Made by a program: the position numbers and the translations under genes. The notes beneath the pieces are model-generated. The model did no database searches and was not told the origin of the DNA. It saw only the letters and a list, made by a program, of their open reading frames with translations. From positions 1,636,916-1,700,915 of the forward strand of contig NC_033635.1 in the NCBI RefSeq assembly GCF_001540865.1: DNA of 64,000 nt, read 5' to 3'. This document shows positions 47,730 through 59,553 of the stretch, piece by piece. The stretch is from Ananas comosus. Taxonomy: Eukaryota > Streptophyta > Magnoliopsida > Poales > Bromeliaceae. Within the stretch, counting starts at the first letter, position 1; every line of letters begins with the position of its first letter.

Positions 47730-47740
47730 ACCCCCCCAAA
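47730..47740 (+). promoter_or_regulatory. Possible TATA box (CTTTATAAACC)
   Basis: CTTTATAAACC lies downstream of a GC-richer stretch (47110-47350) and of a pyrimidine patch, giving a core-promoter appearance. The sequence right after it is the hairpin block, and no gene start follows within 600 bases. It could be a promoter cut off by an insertion. Confidence 0.25.
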
Positions 47741-47762
47741 CCCCTCGGACAAAAATTCTATG

Positions 47763-47917
47763 GGCAGCGTGCCCAAACTAATTAGTTTGGGCACGCTGCC
47801 GGATGGGCGCCGCATGGCACAGGTGCCACGCGGCGCCCATCCACCACTGCTCTCCCAGTAATGGGGAGAGCAGTGGAACTTTCTGGGTGCACCTGGTGCA
47901 TCTATACCAGGTGCACC
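47763..47917. repeat. Four consecutive hairpins
   Basis: Back to back: (1) 47763-47800, a perfect 38-base palindrome; (2) 47801-47842, 20-base arms with one mismatch and a 2-base loop; (3) 47844-47876, perfect 13-base arms with a 7-base loop; (4) 47886-47917, perfect 12-base arms with an 8-base loop. A fifth hairpin (48221-48247, 12-base arms, loop TGG) lies about 300 bases on. The arms have unrelated sequences and include GGGCACGCTGCC, GGATGGGCGCCGC, CCACTGCTCTCCC and GGTGCACCTGGT. Confidence 0.9.
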
Positions 47918-48477
47918 ATAATTGTAATTTTAAATTTTTAGTTTTTAAAATTATAATTTTATGTAATAATTTATTTATTTTTTTAGGAGTTATCATTGTA
48001 GAAATTAAAATTTTAAANGATGAAGATCTAAGAAATAAAAATTATTAAATATTTTATATATTATATAAATAAATAAAAATAAATTATGTATATATATATA
48101 TAATTTATTCGGGTTTGAATTCGGATAATATTTCAGATATCTATACCTATTGACATCCCTACTCCTTATTCCACTTTTCAATATACAAAAAGTACGCAAA
48201 AAATATGTATTAAACACGGTGAACACGGTGAATGGTTCACCGTGTTCAACTTAACACACGGGCCCAGCTCTGCCAGCGTGGCGCTGACGTGGCGCCTGCG
48301 TGACAGGCCCAGGACTATTTTTGCAAATTAAATTTTGATAAGACTATTTTTAAAATAAAAATTTGCCAGGGTCTAAATGTAAAAAAAGCCGAACTTTTCC
48401 TTCTCCAGGGTCTCAAGCGATCACAGCTACTACTAGTGTTTTTTATATTCCGAAGTGGCTCCTCTCTCTCTCTTTAG

Positions 48478-48720
48478 ACGTTTCTCTCCTCCGCTTCTCT
48501 CTCTCTCTCCTCGTTCCTAACTACCGGGAGAAAGGGAGAGAGGAGAGAGAGAGAGAGCGCGCGAGATCCCACCTCCTCCCCCTCCGCCGCTCCCTCCACC
48601 ACCATCTCCGCCCCCCCATCGGAGGCCCCCTCCGCCTCCGCCGGGAGCGCCGCAGCCGCCGCCGCCGCCTTGGTCCCCGTCGCCGTCGCCGCCGCGATCC
48701 TCTCCGCCCTCGCCTTCTAG
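48478..48720 (+). other. GC-rich island with an arabinogalactan-like frame lacking a start
   Basis: The frame ending at the TAG 48718-48720 reads PTSSPSAAPSTTISAPPSEA, PSASAGSAAAAAA, then LVPVAVAAAILSALAF. That is a Pro/Ser/Ala stretch followed by a hydrophobic C-terminal tail, as in GPI-anchored arabinogalactan peptides. There is no in-frame ATG or signal peptide: the frame opens after a stop at 48475 and runs through CT and GA repeats. It could be a broken gene, a gene with a frame error in the GA repeat, or a chance reading of a GC-rich non-coding exon. Confidence 0.3.
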
Positions 48721-50444
48721 ATCCATTGGATGATCGCGATCCGTCGCAGCGTCGCAGATACCGGAGCCATTTGAGCATTTTTACAATTATTATTGTTATT
48801 ATTATTATTTTTTACTGTATCACCATTCGTTTCCATTGTTAATAATATTATCTTTTTGATCCCCATATTACTCGTGTTCTTTTACTGTAACTCAAACTTT
48901 GTTTTATTTTGGTTCAGGAGCCATTGTTTTTAACTTTTAAGCCGATCTAATTATCTCACTTTTCTTCGAGATATCTAAATTGCTGCTGATAATAAGATAA
49001 TAAATTCTCTGAGAACTAAGAAATTTTATGGGGGGTTTGATGCGATTTACAATCGTTCACTAATGTGAAGCTACTTATTTTACGATGTTTAATTAGAGCA
49101 TTTTGTGTAATTTATATGATTATAAGAAGATTCAGCGACTACGATGTTAGGAATTTTTTCCCGCCCTTTTCTGCTTAAACACCTTACTGTTGTTAATCGC
49201 AGAGTGTTGTGCATCTCGAAACCACGATTTATTTATTATCATAAAAAACAAAAAGTTAGGCTCATAACAAAAAAAAAAATGCATTAATAAAATAAATTTA
49301 AAAACTTAATCTCCATCCTTTTCTCCCGCTTGTTAAAAGAAAAAGAATGCTAAATAATGATTCTCTGTCTCATATTTATTAATAAACCCTTTCACTTAAA
49401 ATGAACTCAGCAAAATAATCAACAGCAAAAATAACTATTAAGACTTAGTTTGATATTGAAGTCTATCTGATACTATTAGATAAAATCGAATTGGAATAAA
49501 AATATATAAAGTTATACTTTTGCATTCTAAATTTCTAATCGAAAAAAATGGACTAATACAAATTTTGAAATTAGAAGTACACCGAAAAACACATGTTAAA
49601 CGTATGAGACTTTAGAAATTTTGAAAATAGATGCCTTAACTTTGTCTTAACTTTATTTTTTCAATTAAAGTTGTTGATAGTAAAGCGGACATTTGTACAT
49701 TTGTATTGCATTTAATCTTGTAAAAAATTTAAACCACAAAAGAGCTTTTTTTTTTTTTTAGCATAGAAAAAGCAATAAAATTGAAAAACAAATGTATTCT
49801 ATTCTTTATTCCTGATAATTAAAATTAATTATAATAATAATTAGAAGGAAATACACTCCAAAGGCGATGCCTTCCGCCTCTTTTGTACTCTAAAATAGGG
49901 TATATCCCTGTTTAATCAAAAAAAAAAATAATTAGAAGGAAATTATTTTAACATAAACTATGACTTAATATAATTAGTTATTTTGATTTAGGCAAATGAT
50001 CCATTAAACCATTTAGACTTAGTTGGAAATTGCGGAAATATTCCGTTATGTGAATTGAAAAAGTATGGCGAGAAAATATTTTATTTGTTTTAGTATGTAA
50101 TATTGTGTTTCACATATCACAATCTTATATATATTTTTTATCTTAATTTTATTTTGCATATTAGTGTAAAATGGACATCAATCACCAACATACCCTTAAT
50201 AAAGTTTAGAAAATTAGCTGCCACAATTAAAAGCAGGCACCAATTAGCAAAAAAGGTAAAAGGTGAGGAGTCTTTTACATTTTTCCCAAAAAGGTAAATA
50301 GATTCTCAAAAAAAGAAAAGAAAAATGGAACAAGCACCCACTGCACTGCCCCTTCCCCCTCCCTTTTTCTTTCTAGTCTCTCTCCTTTTGCTTTGCCAAA
50401 TCGATAACTCGACAAATTTCTAGGGTTCTGGCGACGCCCGGGCG

Positions 50445-53400
50445 ATGCGAAGAGGCTCCTTCTCCGGCGATCGCCGGCCGGAGCGGCCCTTCCGGCTGCC
50501 TCAGCCGCCGCGGCGTCCCAACCCCTCTACCCTCCTCCTCCTCCTCCTCTTCCTCCTCCAATCTCGAAACCCTAATCTCCTCCTCCCCCTCCGCCCCATC
50601 GGACTACTCCATCCACCCCTCCGGCCCCATCGCCGCCACCCTCCTCTTCTCGCGGCGGAGCGACGCCACCGACGCCGCAGTCCACCTCTGGGCCCGCCGC
50701 CTCGACGGCGCCCACGCCCTCACCCCGAAGCTCCAGCCCTCCGCCGCCGCGTCGGATGACGCCGACGAGCGCGACCGCCTAAAGGCCCTCTTCGCCCGCC
50801 ACGTCGCCGGCCTCCTCGAGTGCGGCGCTGTGCGGCGGTGCGAGGAGAAGTTGCGGCGCGCGGCGGGGGAGGTCAACAAGGTAACAAAGCTGCTGCAGCG
50901 GCCGAAGGGCATTCAGCTCCACACTCAGCTGAAGGAGGAGAAGAAGAGGCTTGAGGCAGAGAGGGAGCAGCTGGAAGGGAGGTTGGCGGAATTCCGGGCT
51001 GCCATGGAGTGCATTCTTGCTCGCCTCCACGGGAATTGCGGTGGGGCGATTGCAGAGAAGCCAGGCGAGGCAGCGAGAATTGAGGTTTTTGAGCTCGGGA
51101 GCGAGCTGGATTGGGGCCAGATTCATGGGCTTATGGTGAGGGAGTGTCGGCGGCTCGAGGACGGATTGCCGATATATGCTTCCAGAAGGAAAATTCTGAA
51201 CCACATTTTCAATGATCAGGTACTTGCTTTGGCAATGGAGTCGATATTGTTCTCTTTTCTTACTGATTGGTTAAGTAGCTAGTGTTGGTTGTTACTTTTA
51301 TGTTATGTGGTGATGTGTGGCCAATTCGGTGTGGCCAATTCGAAGTATATGGGTAAGAAATAAAATTTGAGCATGCAAATCACATTTACATGAGTGCCTA
51401 AACTATTATGCAATTGTGTTAACTAATACATGTTTCAGAATGTTTGATAAAAACCATCCACAGTGTTTCTAAGCGAATGCTGTTCTTTATAGTGGATACT
51501 CACTCTTCTTATGGACTCTGCAGCCTCACACTCTATGATCGCTGATTGACAGTTCTATTTCATTCTTTTAGTAGAGATAAACATGCAGTAGAAATTTATT
51601 TTAGATTTCTAGTTGTCATTGGACAATAATCAAATGTGACATATGGGAACTTCGGTTTCAGTATTATTTCTTCTCTATTAGGACTTTTTAGGGGTTAAAT
51701 GATGATATGACTGCTTGAAGATGATTATATCGTAGGGCTTAACATGATTTTCCTAGGCCAATACACATTTAATCATGTGATATTTTGCGTTCATGTCTCA
51801 GCTTTCTTCTGAGTAATAGCAGTCTTTATGTGTAGTCGAATTAGACGAAACCGTGAAGGGTGGTGTGGAGGCCCGAAATCCTCTCTAAATCGTTCCTCTA
51901 CTTTTTATCATAGGTTATGGTCTTAGTTGGGGAGACTGGCTCCGGAAAGAGCACACAGTTGGTCCAATTTCTTACTGATTCAGTACTAGCTTCTGATGGA
52001 TCAATTGTCTGTACCCAGCCGCGCAAAATAGCGGCCATCTCTTTGGCTCAGCGAGTTGCCGAGGAAAGCAATGGGTGCTATCCAGATAACTTTGTTGTGT
52101 CTTATCCGACCTACTCATCTTCTCAAGAGTTCAATTCCCGGGTAATATTTATGACCGACAGCTGTCTCCTCCAACATTGCATGAATGGTATGGGCTTGAG
52201 TGGAATCTCATATGTCATTGTAGATGAAGCACATGAGAGAAGCTTGAATACCGATCTCCTCCTTGCATTGATTAAGAGGAAACTACTTGAGAGGTCAGAT
52301 CTGCGGCTCATTATAATGTCTGCCACAGCTGATGCAAGCAAACTGGCAAATTACTTTTTTGACTGCGCTACCTTTTCTTTAACCGGTAGAAGCTTTCCTG
52401 TTGAAGTAAAGTATTTTCCTAGTGTATCTTCTGAACCTTTCTCTAATACCATCTCCAAGTCTTTATGCAGTAATTTTGCTTCGTATGTTAGTGAGGTTGT
52501 AAAGATGGTGGCCAGAATACACAAGACAGAGGAAGATGGAGCTATCCTTGCATTTTTGACTTCTCAGATGGAAGTTGAATGGGCTTGTGAAAATTTTAAT
52601 GATCCTTCTGCAGTGGTACTCCCAATGCATGGCAAGCTCTCCTGTGTGGAGCAAAGCCGTGTGTTTAAGAATTATCCAGGAAAAAGGAAAGTTATTTTCT
52701 GCACTAATGTAGCGGAGACTTCTCTGACCATCTCTGGTGTGAAGTATGTGGTTGACTCTGGCATGGTCAAAGAAAGCCGATTTGAACCTGGTAATGGCAT
52801 GAACGTGCTTAAGGTCAACTGGATCACCCAAAGTTCTGCCAAACAACGAGCTGGCCGGGCAGGACGAACTGAACCGGGCAAGTGTTACAGGCTTTACTCA
52901 GAAAATGATTTTGATTCAATGGAAAAGCACCAGGAACCTGAAATTCGCAAAGTTCATCTTGGAACTGCTGTTTTGAGAATTCTCGCCTTGGGTGTAAAAA
53001 ATGTACATGAATTTGAGTTTGTTGACGCTCCAAGTACAAAGGCAATTGACACGGCTATAAAGAACCTTGTCTATTTAGGTGCTGTTGTGCACCAAGATGA
53101 TGGGTTTGAATTAACTGATACGGGTCGATATTTGGTTAAATTGGGTATTGAACCCCGGCTTGGAAAAATCATTCTCGATAGCTTCAGCTTTGGGCTGAGA
53201 AAAGAAGGCCTAGTACTGGCTGCTGTAATGGCGAATGCTAACAGCATATTCTGTCGGGTTGGTAGCAATGAGGAGAAGTATAAAGCCGACTGCCTGCGGG
53301 TCCCGTTCTGCCACCGCAATGGTGACCTTTTCACTTTGCTCTCTGTCTACAAAAAATGGGAGGAAATAAATGAGAGTAGAAATAAATGGTGTTGGGAGAA

Positions 53401-56400
53401 TAGCATTAATGCCAAGTCCATGAGGAGATGCCATGAGACTGTAACGGAACTTGAGAATTGTCTTCAACATGAACTCAATGTTATCGTTCCGAGTTATTGG
53501 TTATGGGATCTGGTTGAACCCACTTTGCATGATAAATCATTGAGGAGGATTATACTTGCGTCTCTTTCAGAGAATATTGCTATGTATTCTGGATATGATA
53601 GACTTGGTTATCAAGTGGCTTTGACCGGTCAAAATGTGCAACTGCATCCATCGAGTTCACTACTCATATACGGCGAGAAGCCAAATTGGGTTGTTTTTGC
53701 AGATATCTTATCTATACCTAATGAATACTTGGTTTGTGTTACTGCAGTCAATTTTGACGATTTGTGTACGATTCAACCTCCTATGTTTGACGTTCAACTG
53801 ATGGTGAGCCGTAAGCTGCAGATGAAGGTGATTGGTGGGGTTGGCAACTGCTTGCTTAGAAGATTGTGTGGTAAATCGAATCAGAACCTACATAGAATCA
53901 TTTCACATATCCAAAATGCTTTCACGGATGACCGTATTAGTATTGACATAGACTTTGTCAGCAGTGAGATTCAGATATTTGCTACAGAAAACGATGTGGA
54001 AAAGGTCTCTTTCATTCTAACTGAAGCTTTGGAATGTGAAGCTAAATGGTTAAGGGACGAGTGTCACGAAAAATGCTTATTTCCGGGGAGACCTGGTACT
54101 TCCCCTGCTGTCGCTCTGTTCGGATCTGGTGCTGAAATTAAGCACCTGGAGCTTGAAAAGCATTTTCTAACAGTGGAGATTAGCCATCAAAATGCACGTG
54201 AGTTAGATGATAAGGAGCTTCTTTCAATGGTCGACCAATGTGTGTCTGGTGTTGCTAACTATCATAAGTTTGCTGGGATTGGGGCTGAGGGAATAGACAC
54301 CAGTAAATGGGGCAAAATCACATTTCTTAGCCCCCAATTTGCAGCAAATGCTGTTGACTTACTGAATGCGGTTGAATTTCATGGTTCCGCCTTGAAAGTG
54401 CTTCCGGTAAGTGCTTTTGATCATAAAGCACTACCATTTCCAGCAGTGCGAGCCAAAGTTAGTTGGCTGCGTAGACCCAGCAAGGGACTTGCTCTCATTA
54501 CGTGTGCCCATGGGGAGGCAGGATTCATATCTAGGGACTGCCGAGACTTGAGAATTGGCCAGAGAATTATCAATTGTGAAGTCAGCACGAAGTATGAGAA
54601 TTGTGTATTTGTGACGGGACTTCCACAAGAAATCGCCGAAACAGAATTGTATAACATTTTCCGTGCTGCAACAAAGAGGAGAATTCTCAACATACATGTG
54701 TTGAGGGGGGTCGCGGTCGATAAACCCATAATCGCTAGCTGCAGAGTAGCCCTCATGAAAGAAATTTCTGCTTTCATGCCTAACAAGAATTTCCCTGACC
54801 AAAATTTCCGGGTTGAAGTGTTGGATCCTGGAGTGAAGGACTCAATGATGAAAGCTATTATTACGTTTGATGGTAGTCTACATTTGGAGGCTGCAAAGGC
54901 TTTGGATCACATTGAAGGGAAAGTGCTTCCTGGTTGTCAGCCGTGGCAAATCATCCACTGCCAACATGTATTCCATAGCTCTCTTTCTTGTCCTTCTCGT
55001 GTCTATTTTGTCATCAGAGAGCAACTGGAGTCTTTGCTTGAGGACTTCCGATGCCAAAATGGTATGTATCCGTTTTTCCTAACTGACTCGTTATTTGTTG
55101 TGATCATGCCTAACATTGGTTTTTCATTGTTAGTTTCTATATCTTTGATTAATTTTTCTGGTGTAGGCTATTGTCATTCGGAATCTTTTTCTACAATTTG
55201 CATATTACAGATCTGTTTGTCTTTGTTTTCAGAAAAGATGGTCATGTGCGATATATTGGTTTGTTAACATTGGGGAAATTGGCTGCAGATCCCTGCTGTT
55301 TACACAAACATCAATGCGCCTCATCTTATTTTAAGACATTTCAGATGATAATCTTTTTGCGTTAAGTTTAGATCATAACCATTTTATCCACATTATATCT
55401 GCAGGTGTTTCATATAATCTGGAAAGGAACGAAAATGGCTCCTTTCGGGTAAAACTTTCCGCGAATGCCACAAAAACCATTGCGGATTTGAGGAAACCTC
55501 TTGAGCAGCTTATGAAAGGCAAGACCATAGCCCATCCCAACCTTACTCCAACTATTCTGCAGTTACTCTTATCCCGAGATGGTATTATCCTTCTGAAAGC
55601 CGTGGAACGAGAGACTGGAACTTACATTTTCTATGATCGTCAGAACCTCAATGTCAAAATTTTTGGTCCTCAGACAAAATTGGCTGTTGCTGAGGAGAAA
55701 TTGGTCCATTCGCTTCTATCCCTCCACGAGACGAAGCAACTTGAAATCCGCCTCCGCGGCCGCACCCTCCCGCCGGACTTAATGAAAGAGGTGGTTAAAA
55801 GGTTTGGGTCGGATCTTAACGGGTTGAAGGAGAAGGTGCCCGAAGTGGAACTCACTCTCAATACCCGGCGGCATATCTTATACGTTCGAGGGGACAAGGA
55901 CCTTAAGCAAAATGTGCAAGAGTTAATTGCGGAAGTGGCCCTCTCTATTGATCGAAGTGGCATAGTCGAATCCCCACCGGAAAACTCATGCCCAATTTGC
56001 TTGTGTGAGCTCGAAGAGCCCTACAAGCTTGAAGCGTGCGGGCACATCTTCTGCAGGGCCTGTTTAGTAGAGCAATGCGAATCGGCCATCAGAACACGAG
56101 ACGGTTTCCCGCTATGCTGCACTAAGGAAGGTTGCAAGAAGCTCATCTTTTTTGTTGACCTGAGATCGCTTTTATCTACCGACAAGTTAGACGAGCTCTT
56201 CAGGGCATCTCTAGGTGCATTCGTCGCATCAAGCGGGGGGACCTATCGATTCTGCCCCTCTCCCGATTGCCCCTTGGTGTACCGTGTCACCCCCCGGGAT
56301 GGGGGGCCGGAAGCTTGGGGGCCACCGTTTGTGTGTGAGGCATGCAGGGTGGAGACGTGCACGAAGTGCCACCTGGAGTACCATCCTTTTATGTCGTGTG

Positions 56401-56630
56401 AGAAGTACAAGGAGTACAAGGAGGACCCAGACGCGTCACTTCTCGAGTGGCGAAAGGGGAAGGAGAATGTGAAGGATTGTCCGGCGTGCAAGTATACGAT
56501 CGAGAAGAGGGACGGATGCAACCACATTGAATGCCGGTGCGGGCGGCACATCTGCTGGGTGTGCCTGGAGTTCTTTCAAACCAGTGACGACTGCTACTCC
56601 CATCTCAGGTCTGTGCACCAATCCTACTGA
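50445..56630 (+). CDS. DEAH11/12-type DEAH-box RNA helicase fused to RBR-type zinc fingers
   Basis: A large plant protein that joins a DEAH-box (DHX) RNA helicase to an RBR (RING1-IBR-RING2) ubiquitin-ligase module. Exons: 50445-51219, 51914-55061, 55405-56630, with GT-AG borders in phase, giving about 1715 residues (Arabidopsis relatives are about 1775). Helicase motifs: GETGSGKST (51929-51955), DEAH (52223-52234), SAT (52319-52327) and QRAGRAGRTEPG (from 52844). RBR: RING1 CPICLCELEEPYKLEACGH (from 55989), the IBR with CHLEYHPFMSCE, RING2 CPACKYTIEKRDGCNHIEC (from 56478). The Cys of GCNHIEC (56517-56519) is at the catalytic thioester position of RBR ligases. The ATG at 50445 gives MRRGSFSGDRRPERPF, fitting the family start, but the rest of exon 1 (SDYSIHPSGPIAATLLFSRR onward) is one frame over. 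The switch lies around the CTC repeat near 50525-50560, so one base is probably wrong there. Chloroplast targeting, sometimes annotated, is not evident. Confidence 0.9.
51220..51913 (+). other. Intron 1 of the DEAH11-like gene
   Basis: 694 bases, GT at 51220 and AG at 51912-51913, phase 0, joining ...NHIFNDQ to VMVLVGETGSGKS. It falls right before the Walker A motif. AT-rich with no further exon. Confidence 0.9.
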
Positions 56631-56971
56631 GTTTACTATTAATCGACATTTTCGTTGTAAATATGTAGTTATGATGTTGATCGTATATACATATGTGCAT
56701 AGTATAGTAGCCAATGTTACCAATTGACTCTTGGGTTCTCTGCTGCGTTCTCTTTGTGCATATCAAGAACTCAGGCTTGAGAAGTATAACTCTGTGTTGG
56801 AAATGATCTTTGCTTTTATTTCTTTCATTTTGTTGTTTTTGGCAACATAGTAACATAGGAATTTGAATTCATTTAAAGGGCCAAAGTACCCGAAAGCAAA
56901 ACAAAAATGAGGGACCCAATTAAAAATTCAAAATGTGAGGACTAAATAGAAACTGCACTTAGTCGGGGGCT

Positions 56972-57440
56972 CTAGTGAAATTTATCCCAAAAAACAAACC
57001 CCACCACTCCAACACCCAAACACAGGGCAAAAGCCAGATACCATTCTACATGAGGCATTCCATCGTTCTCTCTCCCTTCTTCCTCCATTATCCTCCGCAT
57101 TCTTTTCTCCCGAAGCATCGTGACCTCGGCCTCGAGCAGCTTCACCCACCGCCGGTGCGCAGACAACCTCAGGAACTCCTTAAACAGCACCGCGGCCGCC
57201 GCTTTGTTCTCTTCACCCACATGCGATGCTTTCTCCTCTGCTTCCCGTGCTCGTGTCTGCGACAGCCGCAGGGCTCTCAGCAGCATTGTTGATTCGTCGC
57301 TACCTCCTTTCTTCGCCTCAATTCTCCTGCGAAAGAAATGCGAAATGTATCGTTTGATAGAAACCAACTTTAGTAGTTCATATAAAGAATGGAACTTACA
57401 ATGGTGTGTACACCCTGGAGGGAGGAGGGAGGTCGCTCAT
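56972..57440 (-). CDS. Small tail-anchored coiled-coil protein of unknown function
   Basis: Two exons: 57440-57400 (MSDLPPPSRVYTP plus two bases, donor GTAAGT) and 57326-56972, giving 131 residues. The middle is a charged alpha-helical segment with heptad-like spacing (residues about 18-100: LLRALRLSQTRAREAEEKA, WVKLLEAEVTMLREKRMRR). The C terminus is one membrane segment, WYLAFALCLGVGVVGFVFW (about 109-127), with only a few residues after it, so it looks tail-anchored to the ER or another organelle. I do not recognise a named family. The frame that starts at an ATG inside the intron (57367) is an artefact; the spliced start gives a conserved-looking proline-rich opening. The gene converges on DEAH11, with 341 bases between the stops. 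Confidence 0.75.
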
Positions 57441-58181
57441 GGAGAACGAATTAAGCCAAGAAGGCGTTTTCTTTTTCTTTCTTTAGGGGAGAAGCTGATA
57501 TTTTATAGTGCGTTTACGTAGATTACTTGACTACTTTTTGAGATACACTACCACCACACGTCAACACAGTTGCATGCAGTCACAAACAAATTCCTTGGTT
57601 TCTTTTTAAACCTGTTTAAGATTTTGCTTGAGCCCACGGGTTTTATAAGTTGCTTTGCTAGAGGGCCCATAGTTCCGGTCCTCGTTTGTTAGGTTAGTGA
57701 AAGTGATCAGAATCCTACGTACAGTTTTGCTAGATATGTGGGACTAGTGTTAATAGTAAGTTTTGAAATGGTGTCAAGAACCACCACCACCACAGAAGCA
57801 TCTGCCCAGCGCTTCTCCGGTGCCTATTTTCACCACCATTTTCAAAGAATTCGTAAACCGTCGAAGCGAATACTTCAACAATGCATTTTGAAACTGCGTA
57901 TACGCGCCTATATGGTGATGCTTTCTCTGTTTTGTTATGTTAATGTATATTTATAGTTTTATGTCAATTCCATTGTAACATCGGGTTCAAATCTGATCCC
58001 TTCATTTGCATATATTGACATTAATACTACCATCCCCATTTTCTCATTGTCTTCTCAACAGTACTTTTTTTTTTTTTTAATTTGGATTTTTTTTTTATTT
58101 TCTTTGAATATACTTACAGTACATGCAATGTTTTCCAACCGTAGACGAAGTACTTATCAACTATACAATTGTCAAATTAAT
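57441..58181. other. Intergenic region
   Basis: About 740 bases between the start of the tail-anchored gene and the stop of the PLATZ gene. It should hold the promoter of the former and the 3' UTR of the latter. No exon or repeat seen beyond poly(T) at 58066-58078 and 58089-58097. Confidence 0.5.
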
Positions 58182-59553
58182 CTACAAACTGTGAAAAACT
58201 CCCATCGGTGCTCGATGCGGAATCCCCTTCCTTCGCTTTGCCACTCTCTGTGTGATGGTGGTCGATGCCGGCGGTGGAGACGAAATAAAATCCAGACCAG
58301 AATCATCAGAATTCGAGCATTGCGAGTGCTTTGACGAGTCGTCCTCGTAGTTTGATCGAATGAAATCATGCTTCTTGTACAAACTAGCCGAATTTGATGT
58401 AGATATTGCCAACTGCTTCGCCAGAAGTTATGAATTTATATGAATATACACATGCTTGGTTTACACAAAGAGGCCGGTATATATATATCACTAATAAATT
58501 CACAAAATTCATTCCATTTAATGATGCAATGTGGTCATTACAAACTCATTTCATATAATATTTAACAACAAAAAAAAGAATCTGAAGCCTCTATTCATTG
58601 GACATTCAGTTGTCTCAAAAGTGCTTCAGGGACCACCTACTACACCCTATTAAGCCCCAAATTAGTTGGTCCACGTATGCTTTTTTTCTTTTTGCTGGGA
58701 CTATCTCATGCTTGTTGTTCCAAACCATAGAAAAGGATGCGCTTGAACTTCCAATGGTAAGGAACAACTTTGTTTCGAGGAAGAGATGTCAAGTAGGTCG
58801 GTATTCTGCCTACACGGCGTAAGTTGGAGTAGGTCGAATTACAATCGAGATTCACGGATGTCGTTGCATCAATATGTTTTTAAGTAAATTAATTGTTCCT
58901 TTTCTTTCAACTTGACCTTTTTAAATAGTGATTAGCGCCAATGACCTTGAAGATGTACATTGACAAAATGGCCTAGCTCTGACAAAAGCTTAGATTTCCT
59001 ACCAAAGCACTCTTTGAAGTAATGAAGCAACATGTGCTAAGAGTGGTAAATTTACCTTGCAACCCAGAGAACAGTAGGTGAATGCATCAAGGAGGCTCCT
59101 CTTGCAGTGATCACAAGTGTTGGTCACACCCTTCCCGAGCTTCGGCTGCGGCCTTTCGTTCAAGAACACGACCCTCGCGCCGTTTATTATGTACGTTTGC
59201 ACGCCCGATAGGTCTAAGAATTTGCTTATCTCGGACACGCGAATCACGTCGTGGTACGACGACCGCCTTATCTGATCATCTCCGACGAGCCAACATTATA
59301 TGTCAAGGGATTGTAATGTACACAAACCCTACTGAATTGTGGATGGAAGTGTAGAAGGTACCTGGATTGCGCGATGCTCGCGGTGGTGGACGATGCACGA
59401 AGAGCACATCGCGCCGTTCCTGCAGTCCAAGCAATACATATTGCATTCATTCTTGCTTGCATCTTGGTGAAGTTTACAAGGGTGAAAGAAAGGTGTGTTG
59501 AGGAGAGGATGGAGCCATGATGGCCACTTCTTCACCTCCCCTCTTCCTCCCAT
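58182..59553 (-). CDS. PLATZ-type zinc-dependent DNA-binding transcription factor
   Basis: Plant-specific PLATZ protein, binding A/T-rich DNA in a zinc-dependent way, usually as a repressor. Three exons: 59553-59362, 59271-59056, 58412-58182, all phase 0, giving 212 residues, normal for the family. Exon 1 has [14 protein letters not shown], then the first zinc cluster C-x2-H...C-x2-C...C-x2-C with HHREHRAIQ. Exon 2 has [31 protein letters not shown] and the second cluster [20 protein letters not shown]. Exon 3 is serine-rich with the basic tail [15 protein letters not shown]. The ATG at 59553 could be preceded by a tiny exon: an acceptor-like TTTGTAG lies just upstream, and an ATG followed by GTTAAG lies near 59642. 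PLATZ genes sometimes have such a short first exon. Confidence 0.9.

Larger units (their letters stand above)
37481..50444. other. Repeat-rich intergenic region between HD-Zip and DEAH11 genes
   Basis: No intact host gene seen in about 13 kb. It contains the GA/GGA-rich leader side of the HD-Zip gene (37575-37640), SINE copies, a TRIM-like array, a LINE 3' end, a hairpin block and a GC-rich island, all listed separately. The stretches 38050-40440, 41200-41980, 42200-43500, 44300-46190 and 48850-50300 show only AT-rich sequence and homopolymers. Confidence 0.5.

Noticed and set aside
48363..48842. 159-aa plus-strand frame with Arg/Pro-rich centre
   Set aside because: Crosses CT and GA repeats and ends in Ile-rich AT sequence; no conserved feature.
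55062..55267. Extension of the helicase frame beyond 55061
   Set aside because: Reads into intron 2. A GTATGT donor at 55062 and an acceptor at 55404 restore the family's C-terminal sequence.
57120..57521. 133-aa plus-strand frame over the small coiled-coil gene
   Set aside because: Antisense to the spliced minus-strand gene, which has consistent exon borders and a membrane tail.
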